Source: Sisyra terminalis
Lineage: Eukaryota > Arthropoda > Insecta > Neuroptera > Sisyridae
Assembly (NCBI GenBank): GCA_958496175.1
Contig: OY292277.1
Span: 47,875,050 to 47,939,049, forward strand
Direction: 5' to 3'
DNA: 64,000 nucleotides
The notes beneath the pieces were generated by a model that saw only the letters and a list, made by a program, of their open reading frames with translations, did no database searches and had not been told where the DNA came from. Shown piece after piece: positions 1 through 14,100 of this stretch (positions within the stretch are counted from its first letter, which is position 1; every line of letters begins with the position of its first letter). The position numbers and the translations under genes were made by a program.

Positions 1-859
1 AATTTCACCAATCAAAACAAATGAACGTTATAAAATACCACAATCTCATTGGGTAATAACTATGCATTGAAGTGTATTTGTGCTTTCTACAGATATTATT
101 TTGATTAGTGCATTACTTAATTAATTTATTCTTTCATTTGAATAAAAGTCTAAAAGTGATTCAAATGATACTTTAAAAAGTATTTAATTAATAAAAAAAC
201 AATTTTCTTATTCTAATAAGTGAAATTTTATTGAATCCTAAGATTAAAAGTTTTAGTACCACTAGTGTTAGTTTCGATTGAATTGTCCAATTGAAATTTG
301 TTGAACAATGTATGTTTCCAATCTAAAAAACTTAAGGATATATGGTAATAGGCGTAATTGCCCCGGAAAGATAATTATAAAGTTTTTTTCATATTTTTCC
401 AATGTAGTATTTCCCAAAAAAATTTTTTTTTTTTACAAAACTATATGTTTATAATGATTTTTTTATTAAAATGACATTATCATCCCCTAAATCACATTAA
501 ATTTTTCCAACCAATTGATTAAATACATTTGCAAGAAATTTTTACAATTTTTTTCCACCAAAATTATTTGAGATTGAAATCTAGAACTTCCAGGGGCTTA
601 GTATTTTACTTATCATCAAAATATAGTTCCGGGAACGATTTATCATGCTTTAAGTTTTAGGTTCTTTTACATGCTACTTTGGAAACTATAAAAAACTGAA
701 CTTTAATTTTTGTTTGACCAATTTTTTGAATGAATAATAAGAACTACTTAAACAAGACGGTGGTAAAACATTAGGGGAAAATTTAATAGGTCTTTATATA
801 TTTAGAAGTTGATGGCATGCAAATATTAAAATTTACGTTTTTTAAAACTTCATTCTTTA
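1..859. other. No gene seen
   Basis: AT-rich intronic-type sequence with homopolymer A/T runs; no repeat family shared with the rest of the window was noticed. Confidence 0.4.
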
Positions 860-1650
860 AAAGATTAGTAATATTTTCAATAATTTTATACCAAATATTC
901 ATCAACTTTTATTAGATATTTACCTATGCTATTATTACAGCAAAGATTTTTAATGACTCTAAGATTGCTAAAAAATCTATAAGCTTATAAATATTGAATT
1001 ATATTGAATTATCATTTCACTATTGAATATTGATCGATATCTTCTAATGAATTCACAATATTAATCCTTTGACACCAACTTCAGAAATTTGTTAGATTTT
1101 TTTTTCATTATGAAATACAATTATTTACTTTAAATTCTTAATACCTAGAGATTAATTCATTAAACGATTTAAATGGATATTTACCGTTGCTTTTATTACA
1201 ACTAAGGTCTTTAGAGGCTCTAGGATTGTTAAAAAAATCCGTAATCTTAATAATATGGAAAATTTTAAAGTTACAAAATTCGAACCCAGTAACTATCACC
1301 ATTGAATATTGAACATTTCACTATTGAATATTAATAGATATCTTCTAGTGAATTCACAATATTAATCCCTTGACACCAACTTCAGAAGTTTGTTGGATTT
1401 TTTTTAATTATGAAAAACAATTATTTATTCTAAACTCCTAATACCTTGAAATCAATTAAGTAAACGATTTTGAAAGGATATTTACCGTTGCTTTTATTGC
1501 AACCTCTTGTTATCTTCATACTGAATTTACAATACTAGCAGCTTGACACAACATCAGAAATTGTTGGATTTAATAGTAATTTTTTTAGAATAGCAATTAT
1601 CAAATGCAATTATTTATTCTAAATTCATAATATCTTGAGATAAATTCCGC
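860..1650. repeat. Tandem repeat, about 300-bp unit, 3-4 degenerate copies
   Basis: GACACCAACTTCAGAA occurs near 1070 and 1373, and in shortened form (GACACAACATCAGAAA) near 1542. GGATATTTACCGTTGCTTTT occurs near 1174 and 1477, with a diverged copy at 915. The period is about 302 bp for the middle units and shorter for the last. Confidence 0.7.
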
Positions 1651-1699
1651 AAAATTTGTTGAAAAACCATTAAAAAAAATCATCCCTTAATTACTTCTT

Positions 1700-2760
1700 A
1701 AATTTTCATCTAATTTGTCGGACTGGCGAAAAGTTTTTCTTTGTCCAAATGATTATCCATATACATATGTACACTAATATGTTCCATATATACTGTCACC
1801 CTCTTTCTATATACAAACGTAAGTCGAATTTACCAATTCGATGAGAGAAAGGATCTTCCAAATTGAGTTAGTTAATTGCGGAGGTACAATCCCAACGATT
1901 TTCCACTTATATTTGTCATATCTTTCCCCGCCTTTCTCCCGGTATTTGTTTTCGACTAACATTGGGACACACGAGTGAGAGATCCAATCATAAAACTTGG
2001 CATAGAGCTATTAGTTTTTCCGAAAGCTTTATCCTTCTCCATCCGGTGAAGAAAGCTCGTTCCTTGCTACCTACTACCGAATGACGTAATGATGTTGAGC
2101 TAAGAGATGGAGAGAGATGGACGAAGTCTAATCATCGGTGATGGCGGGAAAGCAAACCCGGGGGGTGGCTGAAGGTGTCTCTGATCTCGAGGATAAATTC
2201 CTCTGGATGGAGTATAGAAAGCTTCCTAATCTACTGCTGATAATGTTAAGATTGTGTTTGTCTTACCAATTTGAAATTTTCTTCTCTTCTATTTCATCAT
2301 TCTCGTTCGTACTGTTCTTATCTAAATTACGTTTCGACGGCGATTGCTTCTTATACTACGGTATCTTGTTTTTTTATTTTATTTTTATTTTTCATCCCTT
2401 AAAATCCACCCATCCTAAATATAGAATATTGATTTTTAAGAGGATCGAATTATTTTTTTCCGAAAAAAAATCATATTTTCCATCTTTTTCTTGTTCCATG
2501 TACTACGTCATTATTAAATACAGAAGCAATGGGATACGTTTGGATGTTCCCTTGGGAGAATAACAAATGAACGCTAATCACATCAACGTAGCGTCTCCTG
2601 TCTACCGTCATCAGCGTTGGTAGTTATATCCACATCCCACTGGAGCTTCATTCCACCCGATTCTGTTGTCACCCCAGTGAAACATCCCCCTCATCCCCGG
2701 CATCCCCACACATATACAGACAACAATTATTAAATTAGTGTCAATTTGGTAGCGCATCTA
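1700..2760. other. GC-richer, transposon-free island in exex intron 1
   Basis: Base composition rises against a very AT-rich background (CACATCCCACTGGAGCTTCA, CCCCTCATCCCCGGCATCCC near 2690). A 141-residue open frame at 2138-2563 degenerates into Phe/Ile/Leu-rich translation and is not convincing as protein. Such islands often mark conserved enhancers of developmental genes; this is only an inference. Confidence 0.3.
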
Positions 2761-4135
2761 AAACCTATCTAAACTTGAGCATGAAGCCAGAATGAGAGAT
2801 AAAGTGTCACGCGTAGGATGGCAAAAAGGAAAGCTTGCTATACATGTGAAAAGCTCGTCCAATTCGTTTCAGAATGAGGAAATATGGCCGGAGGGGCTGA
2901 AACAAAGAGATATATGTACCAGCTACCTATCTACAAAATGGCTGACTAATGAGCAGACATTTTATTTGCTCTTTTGTTTTGTTTTTTTTCCAACTAGTTC
3001 GTTTTTGTTTTTCTTGTTTTGTTTTTTTTGTTTTATTGATTGTTCTCTCTTTCACGATTTGCTGTTAATTGTTAGGCTTGCAAAAATGTGAATAACGCCA
3101 ACAGTTGACGAATGAATAATTGAACCAATTACTGCTTAGGATTGGATGGAAAAAAAGACACTCGATCGATAATTGTTTTTTTTTCATTTTGTTGATAATT
3201 AACTAGGAAATTAGGAGACTAAAACTAACATGGAAATTACAATTAGGTTGTACATATAGGTTCGTCTTTTACATCCCCTTTATCGTATTTTACGATTGTC
3301 TTGTAATTTTCGCAACCGTTATAGTAGATACAAGTGTATATGTGTACGATTCAATTTGTCGTCGCAATTTTGCGTAATTAGCACACAATAATTTACGTCT
3401 GAATGTTTGTTTTTGAAAAGTTTTCGAAGCGACAAAACGAATGATGACTACAACAGTATGCGGGGGTTGTAAAAGTGAGACAACCGCGTGAAAATAGGGG
3501 AAAATTATGGGTTGTCTCTTTATTTTCAGTGCAGTATACTTGCTTTATAGAACACATTTACAGTTTTTCATGTTTAATCTTTCTCATGCAAAATTTTTTT
3601 GATTTTAAATGAATTAATTTTTAACAGCTTTTAACTAAGCTTTACTTAAGCTTTAACTAAATTTTCTACGTTTCTTACTAATGTTAATGTTACTAATGAC
3701 GAACTTTATTACAAACTTTCATCGCTAATGTATTTTCTTAAGAGATGAGCTTTGAATTTAATTTAAACTTTAATAATTGAGTTTTGTATCATATAGAATG
3801 TCCCGAATAAGTGTAATCAATAAAATAGTAGTCAAGATTATAAAATTAGTTATAAACGGCATAATTCTTAAAAGACATGGTTTATTTCTCCTTTTTTTAG
3901 CTTAATAGGTGCTAACTAAAAAAAAAGATTGAAAATTTTGGTTTTTTTCCATGAAAACCCATAAAATTTTCTTGAAGTCTATTTTCGTACTATACCTAAG
4001 AAAATTAAAATACAATTTAGCAAACTATGCAAAATTTTAGAGATTGATGAAAAGTGGATAGTAATCAAGGGAGAGAATTGTATCAAAAATTAATTTCCTT
4101 CCTAATTTTCATGAAAATCAAACATAAATCTTATT
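2761..4135. other. No gene seen
   Basis: AT-rich sequence. A 99-residue frame (2792-3091) ends in a Phe/Leu-rich low-complexity translation and is not supported. A CTTTAACTAA-type short repeat occurs near 3640. Confidence 0.4.
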
Positions 4136-4180
4136 AAATAAGAAGACAATTCAGGTTGTTTAAGATCGGTTTTTTAGCAT
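4136..4180. repeat. Short fragment of hammerhead-palindrome family A
   Basis: AGAAGACAATTCAGGTTGTT, continuing AAGATCGGTTTTTT, matches the outer arm of the 23.4 and 39.5 kb elements. The matching sequence then stops before the ribozyme motif, so this is a truncated insertion or a remnant. Confidence 0.55.
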
Positions 4181-4309
4181 TATGTGTTTTAATACTATAC
4201 TAACTCTTTCGTTAATGGCCTTTTCTTTAACTAACTTATTGACAAATTTATTAATTTTGTCCTGGTAGTTAGCTGTAGGATCTTTATCTCCCTTTTTATA
4301 TACATTAGA

Positions 4310-5000
4310 TTGATTCAAAAAAAATGATGATTTTTTTTTCTTATTTATATTGAAAATATTGTTGGTAATGATAAAAAAAAATCCTGTGAAAGTTTAAGCT
4401 TTTAATATTAAGAGGTGCCGCATCGCAAATTTCGATTTTCCATTTAAATAACATGGGAACACAATATTCTCTTGCACTTTGGAATTTTATAGCTCACGTT
4501 GGTGACAATATTTCGGAATGACCAAGATTTATTCTTTTAGAAAATTGAACGATCTACAAAAAAGGTGATCTTACAAGTTTTTGATATATTTATTCTTTCA
4601 AAAGTTATTGGAGGTCAAAGTTAAACTAAAAAGAAATTTTACTATTTTTTCAATTTTTTGACGCAACCATCAATTTTATGAGAAAATTTTATAAGACATT
4701 TTTTGTAGAGCACTTTCTTTTCTATGGTTTATCTCTATAAAAGTTTTTGATATTTTTTACAGGTTCTAAGTTATTTGCAATGAACTGAAAATATTCGTAA
4801 TTTTATTGTAGCAAATGAATCCATTGATACAAATTACATAATACGAATAACTTAGAACCTGTAAAAATATCAAAAACTTTTATAGTGATAAGTTATGGGA
4901 AACAAAGTGCTCTACAAAAAATGTCCTATAAAATTTTATCATAAAATTGATGGTTGAGTCAAAAAATTGAAAAAATATTAAAATTTCTTTTTAGTTCAAC
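4310..5000. mobile_element. Palindromic DNA element related to the 56.6 kb TA element
   Basis: The inverted arms 4619-4790 and 4838-5000 pair over about 160 bases (ATTTTTTGTAGAGCACTTTC and its complement). Upstream, TTGATTCAAAAAAAATGATG and AATAACATGGGAA parallel the terminal arm of the TA element at 56.6 kb and the fragment at 36.5 kb. The outer left arm is unpaired, so one end seems truncated. No coding sequence was found. Confidence 0.6.
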
Positions 5001-7907
5001 TGAGTATACTATACATACAAGTTTATAGATTAAGGGACAATACTTTCACATCTAAATATTATCTAAGATTTATTATTTAAGATTGTCATTATCTAAGTTA
5101 ATGACATTTATCTTTGAGATACAATTTTATCCAGAGGATAGAGAAAACATGTGCAATTTTCACCTAAAAATAGTGATATACGTAAAGGATTCATTTAACA
5201 GATAGATTTGTATCTAAAGGAAATGGTCTATCTATTCTGGAGTAAAAATATCACCCCTAAACGTTTAATAATGAAATTTGCCTACTACCCTTATTTTCCT
5301 AAAATCCAAGCTCAATTATTTTGCTGCAAATACTTGCTTTGTTCCTTCAAAAATATAAAATTATTTCTTTATCAATTTTAAACTCTTGTTAAACTAATTT
5401 AAGATATGAGTTTTCTTATATTCTGTTTTACATTATATAGAAAACTTTGGTGGAAAATTCATTGCTTCTAATTTTGGAGTACATTGTTAGTTAAAAAAAA
5501 TATGATAGAACAATGACTAAGCTTTGAATTTTAAATTTTTAAAAAATTGATTTCGAAAATAAAAAATTCAAATTATAAAAACATATTCAACCAAAATGGA
5601 AAATCATTGTTCTATAATTAAAATCTGAGGTCCAATAGGACCTAAAGGATAGAGTGTTTCAACATGTTGGCTTTTATTATAAAAAAAGCTTCTGTGCAAA
5701 ATTTAAAGCTCCTTAACATATAAATTATGACGTGCATTGTTAGTCCAGAAAGAGTTATAGATCATTGACCTAACTTAGATTTTTTTTAGGGCTTAAGAAA
5801 TCTAATTCTTAATTTTTATTTCAACACTAAAAAATTGAAATAATTTCACGCAAAAATAAAAATCTTGGATCTTAGATCATTACTTTGGTTCTACATAAGA
5901 TGTTCTATTCTTTGTGTTAACAATTCTATTAAATTCCAAGCAGTTGCTTTTTTTTGCTCAACATAAGCTTTTTTTGGTAAATTTTTTGATATATTCTGGA
6001 AAAATTGGAGAATTAGATATAAATCAGAAACCACCTAAAGGATGAAGTTATGCAGAACATTATAAACATGAAGTTTATTTCATCAGTGCAATGTCTTTTT
6101 AAATAAGTATCATTTATCAATAAAAATGGAAATAGTTAATTTCATTTTTAATACTTCGGGAAATTCGATATGCAAGTTCTAGTTCCCGGTAAAATAATAT
6201 CCAAAATTTCCAAAAAAAAAAAAATAAAAAGGCATTTTTCTCTGAAAGAAAAATAATTTTTATTTGTAATGAAATTTAGTTGTGTTGAACTTCATAACGA
6301 CAATAATTATACCAAACATTTATTAAAATTTTTATTTTTTGAATTTTATAAAATTAAATCAGCCAAAAAACTCTTAAAAGTATCAAAATATAAAAACTTA
6401 TCCATAGATCCAAAAACGTAGTCAAATTCAATTTTCAAATGCCTTCATATAATTTAAAACAATTTCTCAAAATCTCCTCATAACTTACGTAAGTATTTTA
6501 ATCTTAAATTAATTACAGTTTCCAAATTTGTATTGTAAATTCAAGACAATGAATAATTAAAATAAAATTCAACACCTTTGGCCAACACTTTAATTAAACC
6601 TTATCAATGTGAGAAATTTATCGATTGGGTGTATTTTTATTAAACCAAACACCGACATAAATAAAAGAAATAACCATAAAATTCGTCTACCTATTTTCAA
6701 AAAAATAATTGAATCCATTAAAAATCAATAACCGATAAGACTGTAGAAATATTTTATTGAATCAATTCGAAAATAATGGATTAGAAATTGACATTTACCT
6801 AAACAAAAAATTCACATCGAAACCATTAAATTTCAAAATTCAAATGAAAACTCAATTGCAATTAAAATGGAAAAAAAAAGTTTTAATCTTATTTAAATCG
6901 GATTAACTAATGCTTTGATGCACTTACAATTGTTGTATTGGTACAATAATACCTTACAATTATCTCCTATCCCAATTTTAATTATATTTTCCATTCAAAT
7001 CAAATTAATAACTGTAATCTATCGACCAATAATCTTAGACATATGTCATTCGATTTGAAAATTAAATCAACACCAATAAAAGAGAATTATTTGCACGCAA
7101 TAGTGATTTATTTTTCCCATTTTTTTTTTGAGCTACAAAAATATAAAAAAATAATCCCAATGTAAATATTAAGCGATCGATTTTATCACACTTTTAATAA
7201 ATGCAAAAAAAAATAATACAAATTTATCAAACGTACAATTACGTATGATTGATAAAAAGTGGAGAGGTGGAGGCGCGTTTATTTGAAAAATATGAAAAAA
7301 AAATGTTTTGCAATAATATACAATCAAAATTGTAATATCTGTCTATCGCAGATTGATCCATCTTTAATTAAAAACGATCATTTGTTTAAATATTATGTCA
7401 AATATTTATAATCGTGATCCATTGATAAATAAAACTGGGATTTTTATGGTGGAAAAGATATTGGAATATTGTGGCGAAATGAGTGATGGGGTGCGGAACA
7501 TTGAAGAGTGAAATAATTTATGTTTTTTTTTCTCGATATTATCAATCCCTTTGAATATTTATCGGTAATTATTTGACTTTTTATTGGAGAGATTACTTTC
7601 GATTTATCCACATTTATTTTTAATTTTAACAAATATTTTGCTTCTTTATTATTTTTTATAAAGTGGGCAGCTTTTATTAAAATTAAATCCTTTATTAATA
7701 TTAAATTGTATTTCTGATTTTTTATCAATTTATCTATTTAACTATTTCCTATACGATTTACCAAAACGAAGTTTGGAAAGCCTCAATACTGCGACCTTTG
7801 GTTTATTGTATTCCTTAGATCCCAAATTCACCCATTGTAAGCCGAAAAGCTGAGCTTTCAACTACTGATACAAAAGGTGAGTACTAGATTTGCGTATCAG
7901 AAGTCTT
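5001..7907. other. No gene seen
   Basis: Highly AT-rich intronic sequence with no inverted or tandem repeat that I can define; the 94-residue minus-strand frame at 7444-7728 has random AT-driven composition. Confidence 0.4.
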
Positions 7908-8617
7908 GATCCTCCGACAAAATATCCTTAGACAAAACATCCCAGAATAAAATATCAGTAACACGAAATATTGTAGAATTTTTATCCTTCGATTATAAAT
8001 TACTATTTTTTTCTTTTGAACACTGCTTTTTCCTGCAAAAAACTGATAATGTTAAGGAAACTATGCATAAGAAGTCCAGAGTGAAGCTCCGGTGGGGATT
8101 AGGGGGCAAAACTCCCAAATCTTAAGCAAAAATATTTGAAATTTTTTTTTACTTATGACCCGATTTAATCGTTAATTAAATTAAAAACAAAGTAGAAAAT
8201 ACAATTTTGCGATATTGATGATGTTAAAAAGGACTTTAAGTAGATTTCACCTTTGGACCCATTGTACATAAATTTTTTAAATAAAAAAAAATAAATGGAT
8301 GGAACCACAGTTGTTAACAATAGCCTTTTATTTTTGAAAAATGAAAAGAATTCCAACCAAAAAAAGGTAAAAAAAAATTTTTTTCAAGTTTTGAGCATCG
8401 TTATCTTTAAAACTACACAAAAAATAATTTCTTTTCGATTTACTATGTCATCGAGAACTATAAGAATGCGTCTTCAAATTATGGCACCGGAAGAATCGTA
8501 GTCTTGCTAAATTTTCCATTGTGGAGACAATTTGTCATTTTTATTTTAAGGATATTTTATTCGGGGGATATTTTGTCCAGAAATATTTGGTCTGTGAATT
8601 TTTTTGTCAGAGGATCA
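7908..8617. mobile_element. TIR element with repeated ACAAAATATCC modules
   Basis: The ends TGATCCTCCGACAAAATATC (7908) and, complemented from 8617, TGATCCTCTGACAAAAAAAT are inverted. Just inside each end the GACAAAATATCC / GAATAAAATATC module is repeated two or three times. The interior (about 600 bp) has no coding sequence that I recognise. It lies in exex intron 1. Confidence 0.6.
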
Positions 8618-8989
8618 AATATCCTGGAACTCTGAAATCGGAGACCTTTAATTTTATTACCATCAGAGTTCTACCTATCAACAGAATTTGAAAAGCAGTT
8701 TCATCTTCTGCCTGAAAAATTCTGCATATCAAAGGATTTCAGAGTGTTGATCAATCCTCCATCCTTCCCCCCCACAGTACCCTAGGATGAAGAAGCTTTC
8801 TCAGGCCACAGTAACTAGTTTTGAGCTTTTGATTACGAGGCTTAAGATCCACTGAACTTAAGTATTTCCGAAGTTAGAATATGAAAAAGATTTCTCATCA
8901 TTCTTTAGCTGTAGTTTCGCTTCTTGGTGTAATTTCAAAAGAAGCAATAATTTATTAAAAGCTGTTAATATTTTTTTTTATATATATAA

Positions 8990-9845
8990 ATCGGCCATCA
9001 AGATCTAGGTCCTATAATCCTGACGTGATGGAGATCACTCCCAGTGGAGGAATCTCCCTATGCCTTTACTTGATCACTAGACACTTTTATTTTTAGCCTT
9101 CTTTCATTTTGATGCTCCAAAAGTGGCAGAATCAGAGGATTTGAGTGTTGACTCAACTTTCCAAAATAATTGGTGGTACGTACGGTAATGGAGTTGGTGA
9201 CTGATGAGATGTGTAATTCTCTTCGGAGAGTCTCATTTGTGACATACCATGGAGCATCTGCCAACTGTCTCAGGAACTTTGATTTGGTGGCCTCGTCTAA
9301 TTAAATGCTTGACTTCCTGGCAGAGCCCCACAGCTCAATACCGTACGACCAGATTGGAACTATTACTGCTTTGTATATAAGTAGTTTATCTTCAAAGGGA
9401 AGTTTAGAGCTCCTACCCAACAGCCAGTATAACTGTGTAAACCTCTTGTTGATGTATTTTCGTTTTTGGATGATGTGAGATTTCCAGGTCAGCCTCCTGT
9501 CCAGATGAACACCAAGGTATTTGACGGTGTCGGACGATGGGATCCCAGTTGAGTCCAGATTGACCGGGGGGCCCGTTCCTTTCCTGAGAGTGAAGGTCAC
9601 TTGGACTGATTTGGATGTATTGAAAGTAATTTTCCATTTTTCAGCCCAAGTGCCCAGTAGGTTTAAATGGTGCTGGAGGTACTGGAGAGGCAATCACGGC
9701 GTCCTCGTGAGTAGCCATGATCACCGTATCGCCGATTTAGTGTCCCCTAATATGGGTTCAGGCCCAATGAATGATGTCACCATCCCTTCGATGGCAAGAA
9801 CATCGAAATTTTCATTCTCCAGTTTAGCTAATCATCCCAATTAAT
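8990..9845 (-). pseudogene. Jockey-type non-LTR retrotransposon ORF2 remnant (reverse transcriptase C-terminal part)
   Basis: The minus-strand frame 9301-9693 contains LGTWAEKWKITFNTSKSVQ, VKYLGVHLDRRLTWKSHI, YWLLGRSSKLPFEDKLLIYK and IWSYGIELWGSA. These are the thumb-region motifs C-terminal to the catalytic box of Jockey reverse transcriptases. Upstream, DTVIMATHEDA (about 9705-9740) is in another frame, next to where FADD would be. Downstream, APWYVTNETLRRELHI at 9195-9252 is the typical ORF2 tail, again shifted. At least two frameshifts make it dead. It lies within exex intron 1 in sense with the gene. Confidence 0.85.
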
Positions 9846-11109
9846 AGATCTGTCGCCAATTTGGTTGAAGTTCTATTTAACTTTAGTTATTCTGCTGTTA
9901 GATTCTTGGATGAATTTTTGAACATTTCTTTTGGTGTGTTTTTAAAATTAGGTATTGCTTCATAAGAAACAATGATTATTATAATTAGTGGTTCTTCTTA
10001 TCACCGAACTTGGGATTTTAATCATTAGTTCTGGATCACCAAATGGTTTTTTTTTTCTTTTTTGGTCTTCTTCTTTTGTCATTGGATTCTACTATTATTT
10101 ATGCTTCCTCTCAATTAAGTCGGTTTTAAAAGATGTTTCTTACACTAACTTTTTTTGCCTCTTATTCCGAACTAATTCCTCTAATTCTTCAGCCTCTTTT
10201 CAATATGTCATTTTTTTACTATCTAATGCATAATTTTTTGGGTAAAACTTTTAATAACTGTAATCATTTTTTGTCGTTAAATCACTGCTCTGTGGATTAC
10301 GAAAGATCTTCAAACCTAAAATTCTTTTAGAAGTATAAAAAGGCATTATTAAAGTTAAATCAAATTAAAATAACCATTGAAAATATCACATGAGTTTCTC
10401 ATACTTCTAATTCACAAATTGCACAGTTTCCTTGCGATTTCTCTGCATAATAACGAGAAGCATTACAATTAGACTCGGTGAGATATTGCAAATTTTCGCG
10501 CAAATGTCAAACGTTCCGTTAACGTTTTCATCTATGTACTTAACGAATTTAAATCTGAATAATATTATATATAATAATGTTACATTGAATATAACACAGT
10601 CGTTACATCATCCCTTACCTACGTATCCCATTCCACTTAACGTTTCCAGCATTTAACGTTTAACGCTTTCACAAATTCCACCGTTAAATGAATGAATGAA
10701 TTTGCAAATTGGCTGATGCATTGAAATATAATTGCCGAGGTGTGAAATATACGTAATTGTTTATGCAGATTTACACTCCTCTTTGTTATCCCCAGATCAT
10801 CCCACGCTCGTCCTCCGCCCTATACGGTACAGTTCAGGTGTTGAAACAAGGGAATGTTTGATCCGGTTAAATATTTGTAGGAAATGGATCTTGATCATTT
10901 TAGCAATTGGCCAATCATTATGGAATTGAGGAAATGTATCCATTTTTATTTAAGTTACAGTTTAGGAATTGATATTTTGGTCTTTCGGAGAAAGATGAAC
11001 CTAAAGCTCAAAAAACTCTTCAGTATCGCATAAAAAAGTCAAAAAAACCATATATTTCATCAAATTTGTTCCAATTTTAGACTTTAAATAAGTTCGTTTA
11101 TTATAAAAC
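9846..11109. other. No gene seen
   Basis: Unique-looking sequence; 10430-10740 is slightly less AT-rich (repeated AACGTT motifs) and could be conserved intronic sequence. The short frames are not protein-like. Confidence 0.35.
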
Positions 11110-14100
11110 TAGTAGTTACCCGTTGCATTCGCAACTAAAAGTTTTATCTTAATAAAATGTTTAATATGAAATAATGTAGAGTTAATCAACAATTTAAATT
11201 TTAAATTTAATAATCAAAGTGTTGTTAATATAAAAAAAAGTTTATCTAAAACTATATAAGAAATAAAATATAAGTGTTTTTTTTATATCATTTTAATAAC
11301 GACATTTTAAATAACGTTATTTCACTAAATTAGTATGAAAGTTTAATACTTATGTAGTACTTATACCAAATAGGCGATTTTAAATTTTGGTTCGTTTGTC
11401 AACAATTAAACTTTTTAAAATCTATTTTTTTTATGAACCAATGGTTGTGATCTGGAGTTATTATATATTCGGCTGAAAAGCATTAAGGAAGCAATTTTTT
11501 GCCATATATTTCACTGGCAATTCAAATATAAAATCTTCGATACTAACTTTTTTTCGGTATTTAGAACAATTTGAAAACCAATAATTGTTATTAAAAATAA
11601 CTAAAAAATTCGTATTTACTTCCACGCTTTTCATCTATTTCCAACAATTTTGTATGTAAAACGCCCAAATATGCAAAATCGAATAGCTTTAGTCATGTTA
11701 ATTAACATAAAGAAGGTCATTATTTTTTTTTTTGTTTTACATTGTATTTTCAAATATAAGTGCACATTAATGGGGATGAAATTTGAAAAGTGTTTTCCTT
11801 ATACGATGCAGATATATAATAAGAAAAGATTTTTGAAAATTTCTCCCCTAAAAGAGTGAAAAACTGTAGCAAAGTTTGTAAGGGATAACGTTTAAAAAAC
11901 AATCGAAATTTCAAATTTAATAATCAATCAGTGTCCGTTAAAAGCGAAACGTTATTACTGCTTAGTATAAAACAAAGTTGATTTATTATTAGATACAAAA
12001 ACTTAGGGTCTGCTTAAAAATTTAAACTCTGATAAGTAGATATATCTGAAAAGGTTATGTTAAGTTTATAAGTGAGCATTAAATTTTTTGGCTTTCACAT
12101 ATTGTAAGCCTGAAAATCCGAAATACGTATTCACAAATAAATACATTAGTGAGTGAGTACCCTTACTAACGTTTTGAATGCGTAAGTGGGGATAACAGAG
12201 CGCATGCGCATAGCCCATTCTGCATAGACGCACGGCAAGATAGCCAATTTATATATACGAAAGGAAACTTTTCAAAATTTGAAATGAAAATAAAAGGTTT
12301 TCTGCAATAATTTTTCCTTTGACGAAACCTTCGTTTGTCGATTATACAATATACAACAATCATCTATTCAAATTTAAAGCTTTTTCAAGCTTTTCAAACA
12401 AATTTGTAGATAAAAAAGCTTGATCCTTTAAAAATTAATAGAACCAAAGAAAATAATTGGTGATTTTTTCAACAAGTTTGAATTTAAAATTAATGATATA
12501 CTCATCCTCAATATTAGCAATCTTTTGACATCTCCTGTATAAATTTTTAATGCCAAATTAGTAAATATACAATACTTATCATATATAATACCAATACTTG
12601 TCTCTTAGAAAGTTTTGTAGCGATTTAATTTAATAGAAATTCGATAAAACAACTTTCAATAGTTATATGGTGGGAAAGGCAAAATCATTAACTGTAGATA
12701 AACCTTAGTTATTTGTTAGGAGATAGATTTTGTATGATTTTATCCCACAGAAATTAAATAAGGAAATATCAAACTTTTAATAGTTATGACTCTAGAACTT
12801 TTGCTTTCTTGAATGATATTAATAATTTTTGTGGTAGAAGAATTTATTTTTTGCCACTTAGCACCTTGAATCTTTTCTGGAATTTTAAATAAGAGTTAAA
12901 GATATTAAAGCTAAATAAAAAAATAATTCTATTCCTTATTGCAACTTAACCATTAACCTTAGTTCTTTTATCTAACCACTGATGATTTATCATTTGTTAA
13001 TTATCAAAATAAATCGTTGACTATAAAAAAAAAATACATTCATTTTTATATTTTTAACGATTGATTTAAATATTGCATAATAATTACAAGAATTATTGAA
13101 TTTAAACTCAATCAACTGGATAGTTTTCTAATTGAATAATTTCTCGCAATATTTTAATTTTTGATTGGACACAATTGATTTGATTATTTTCATCAAATTT
13201 TTGTTTAATTTTTACTATGAAAACGTGCAACTGCACCCGAAATATCGTCAACACTCTATCGTTTTTTTCGAGCAATAATAATTAAATAGAAAATCCATCA
13301 ATAATGATTCTAGTTTTTTTGGAACCACATTCAGCTATCATGACGCCATTTATATAAATCAATAAAAATTAAATATTGAGAAAAAATAATTAATACCAAA
13401 TTTGATTTTCGAAAATCGGTTAAATCGGAATAAATGTATTAACAAGTACGTCGACAGATTAAATATTTGACAAAAAAGTCCGAACATTAGGAGAATTTAA
13501 AGTATATGAGTATCGATAATTATTAAGTAAATATTGATTTTTCTATTTTGAATTTATAGGTAAATAATAAAAACTAATTAATGTGCCTTGTTCGTGTTTA
13601 TTATTTGATTTTTTTTTTGTGGTCGTTTTGGTAGCTCCATAGTGATTGTTAAGTAAATGAGTTGTTGTAAATGAGACGGAAAAGCAATTACGATGAAGAC
13701 TGGAAATTTTACAATGAAATAAAATAAATGATCGATTGACTGATTTTGGTATTGAAGTAAAAAATTATCATTCTTAAAAATCAATTTCTAATAGGCGACA
13801 AATGTAATATTTGGTATATACTTTTCATTATTTGAAACTTATCTTTTAATTTTTCCAAACAATTATTATAACCATTTAAACCACGTGTTTCAATATTAAA
13901 AGTTACGAAAAATTGCGCAGAAAATTGGAAAACTTAACAGCATTTAAAGTTCAAAAATCGTTTATTTATTTTCTATACAGTGCATTCAATTTGAACGATT
14001 ATCCAGTTTTGAATTTGCTAAGAAGTGTTTTTTCATCGGCATAAATCGATCGTAATCATATCTTATATAATTTAATATCAATTTTTGATAAGTTTTAATA

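Noticed and set aside
2138..2563. 141-residue open frame, the longest in the left 18 kb
   Set aside because: The C-terminal half is Phe/Ser/Ile-rich translation of T-rich DNA, there is no domain, and it lies in an exex intron. More likely chance than a gene.
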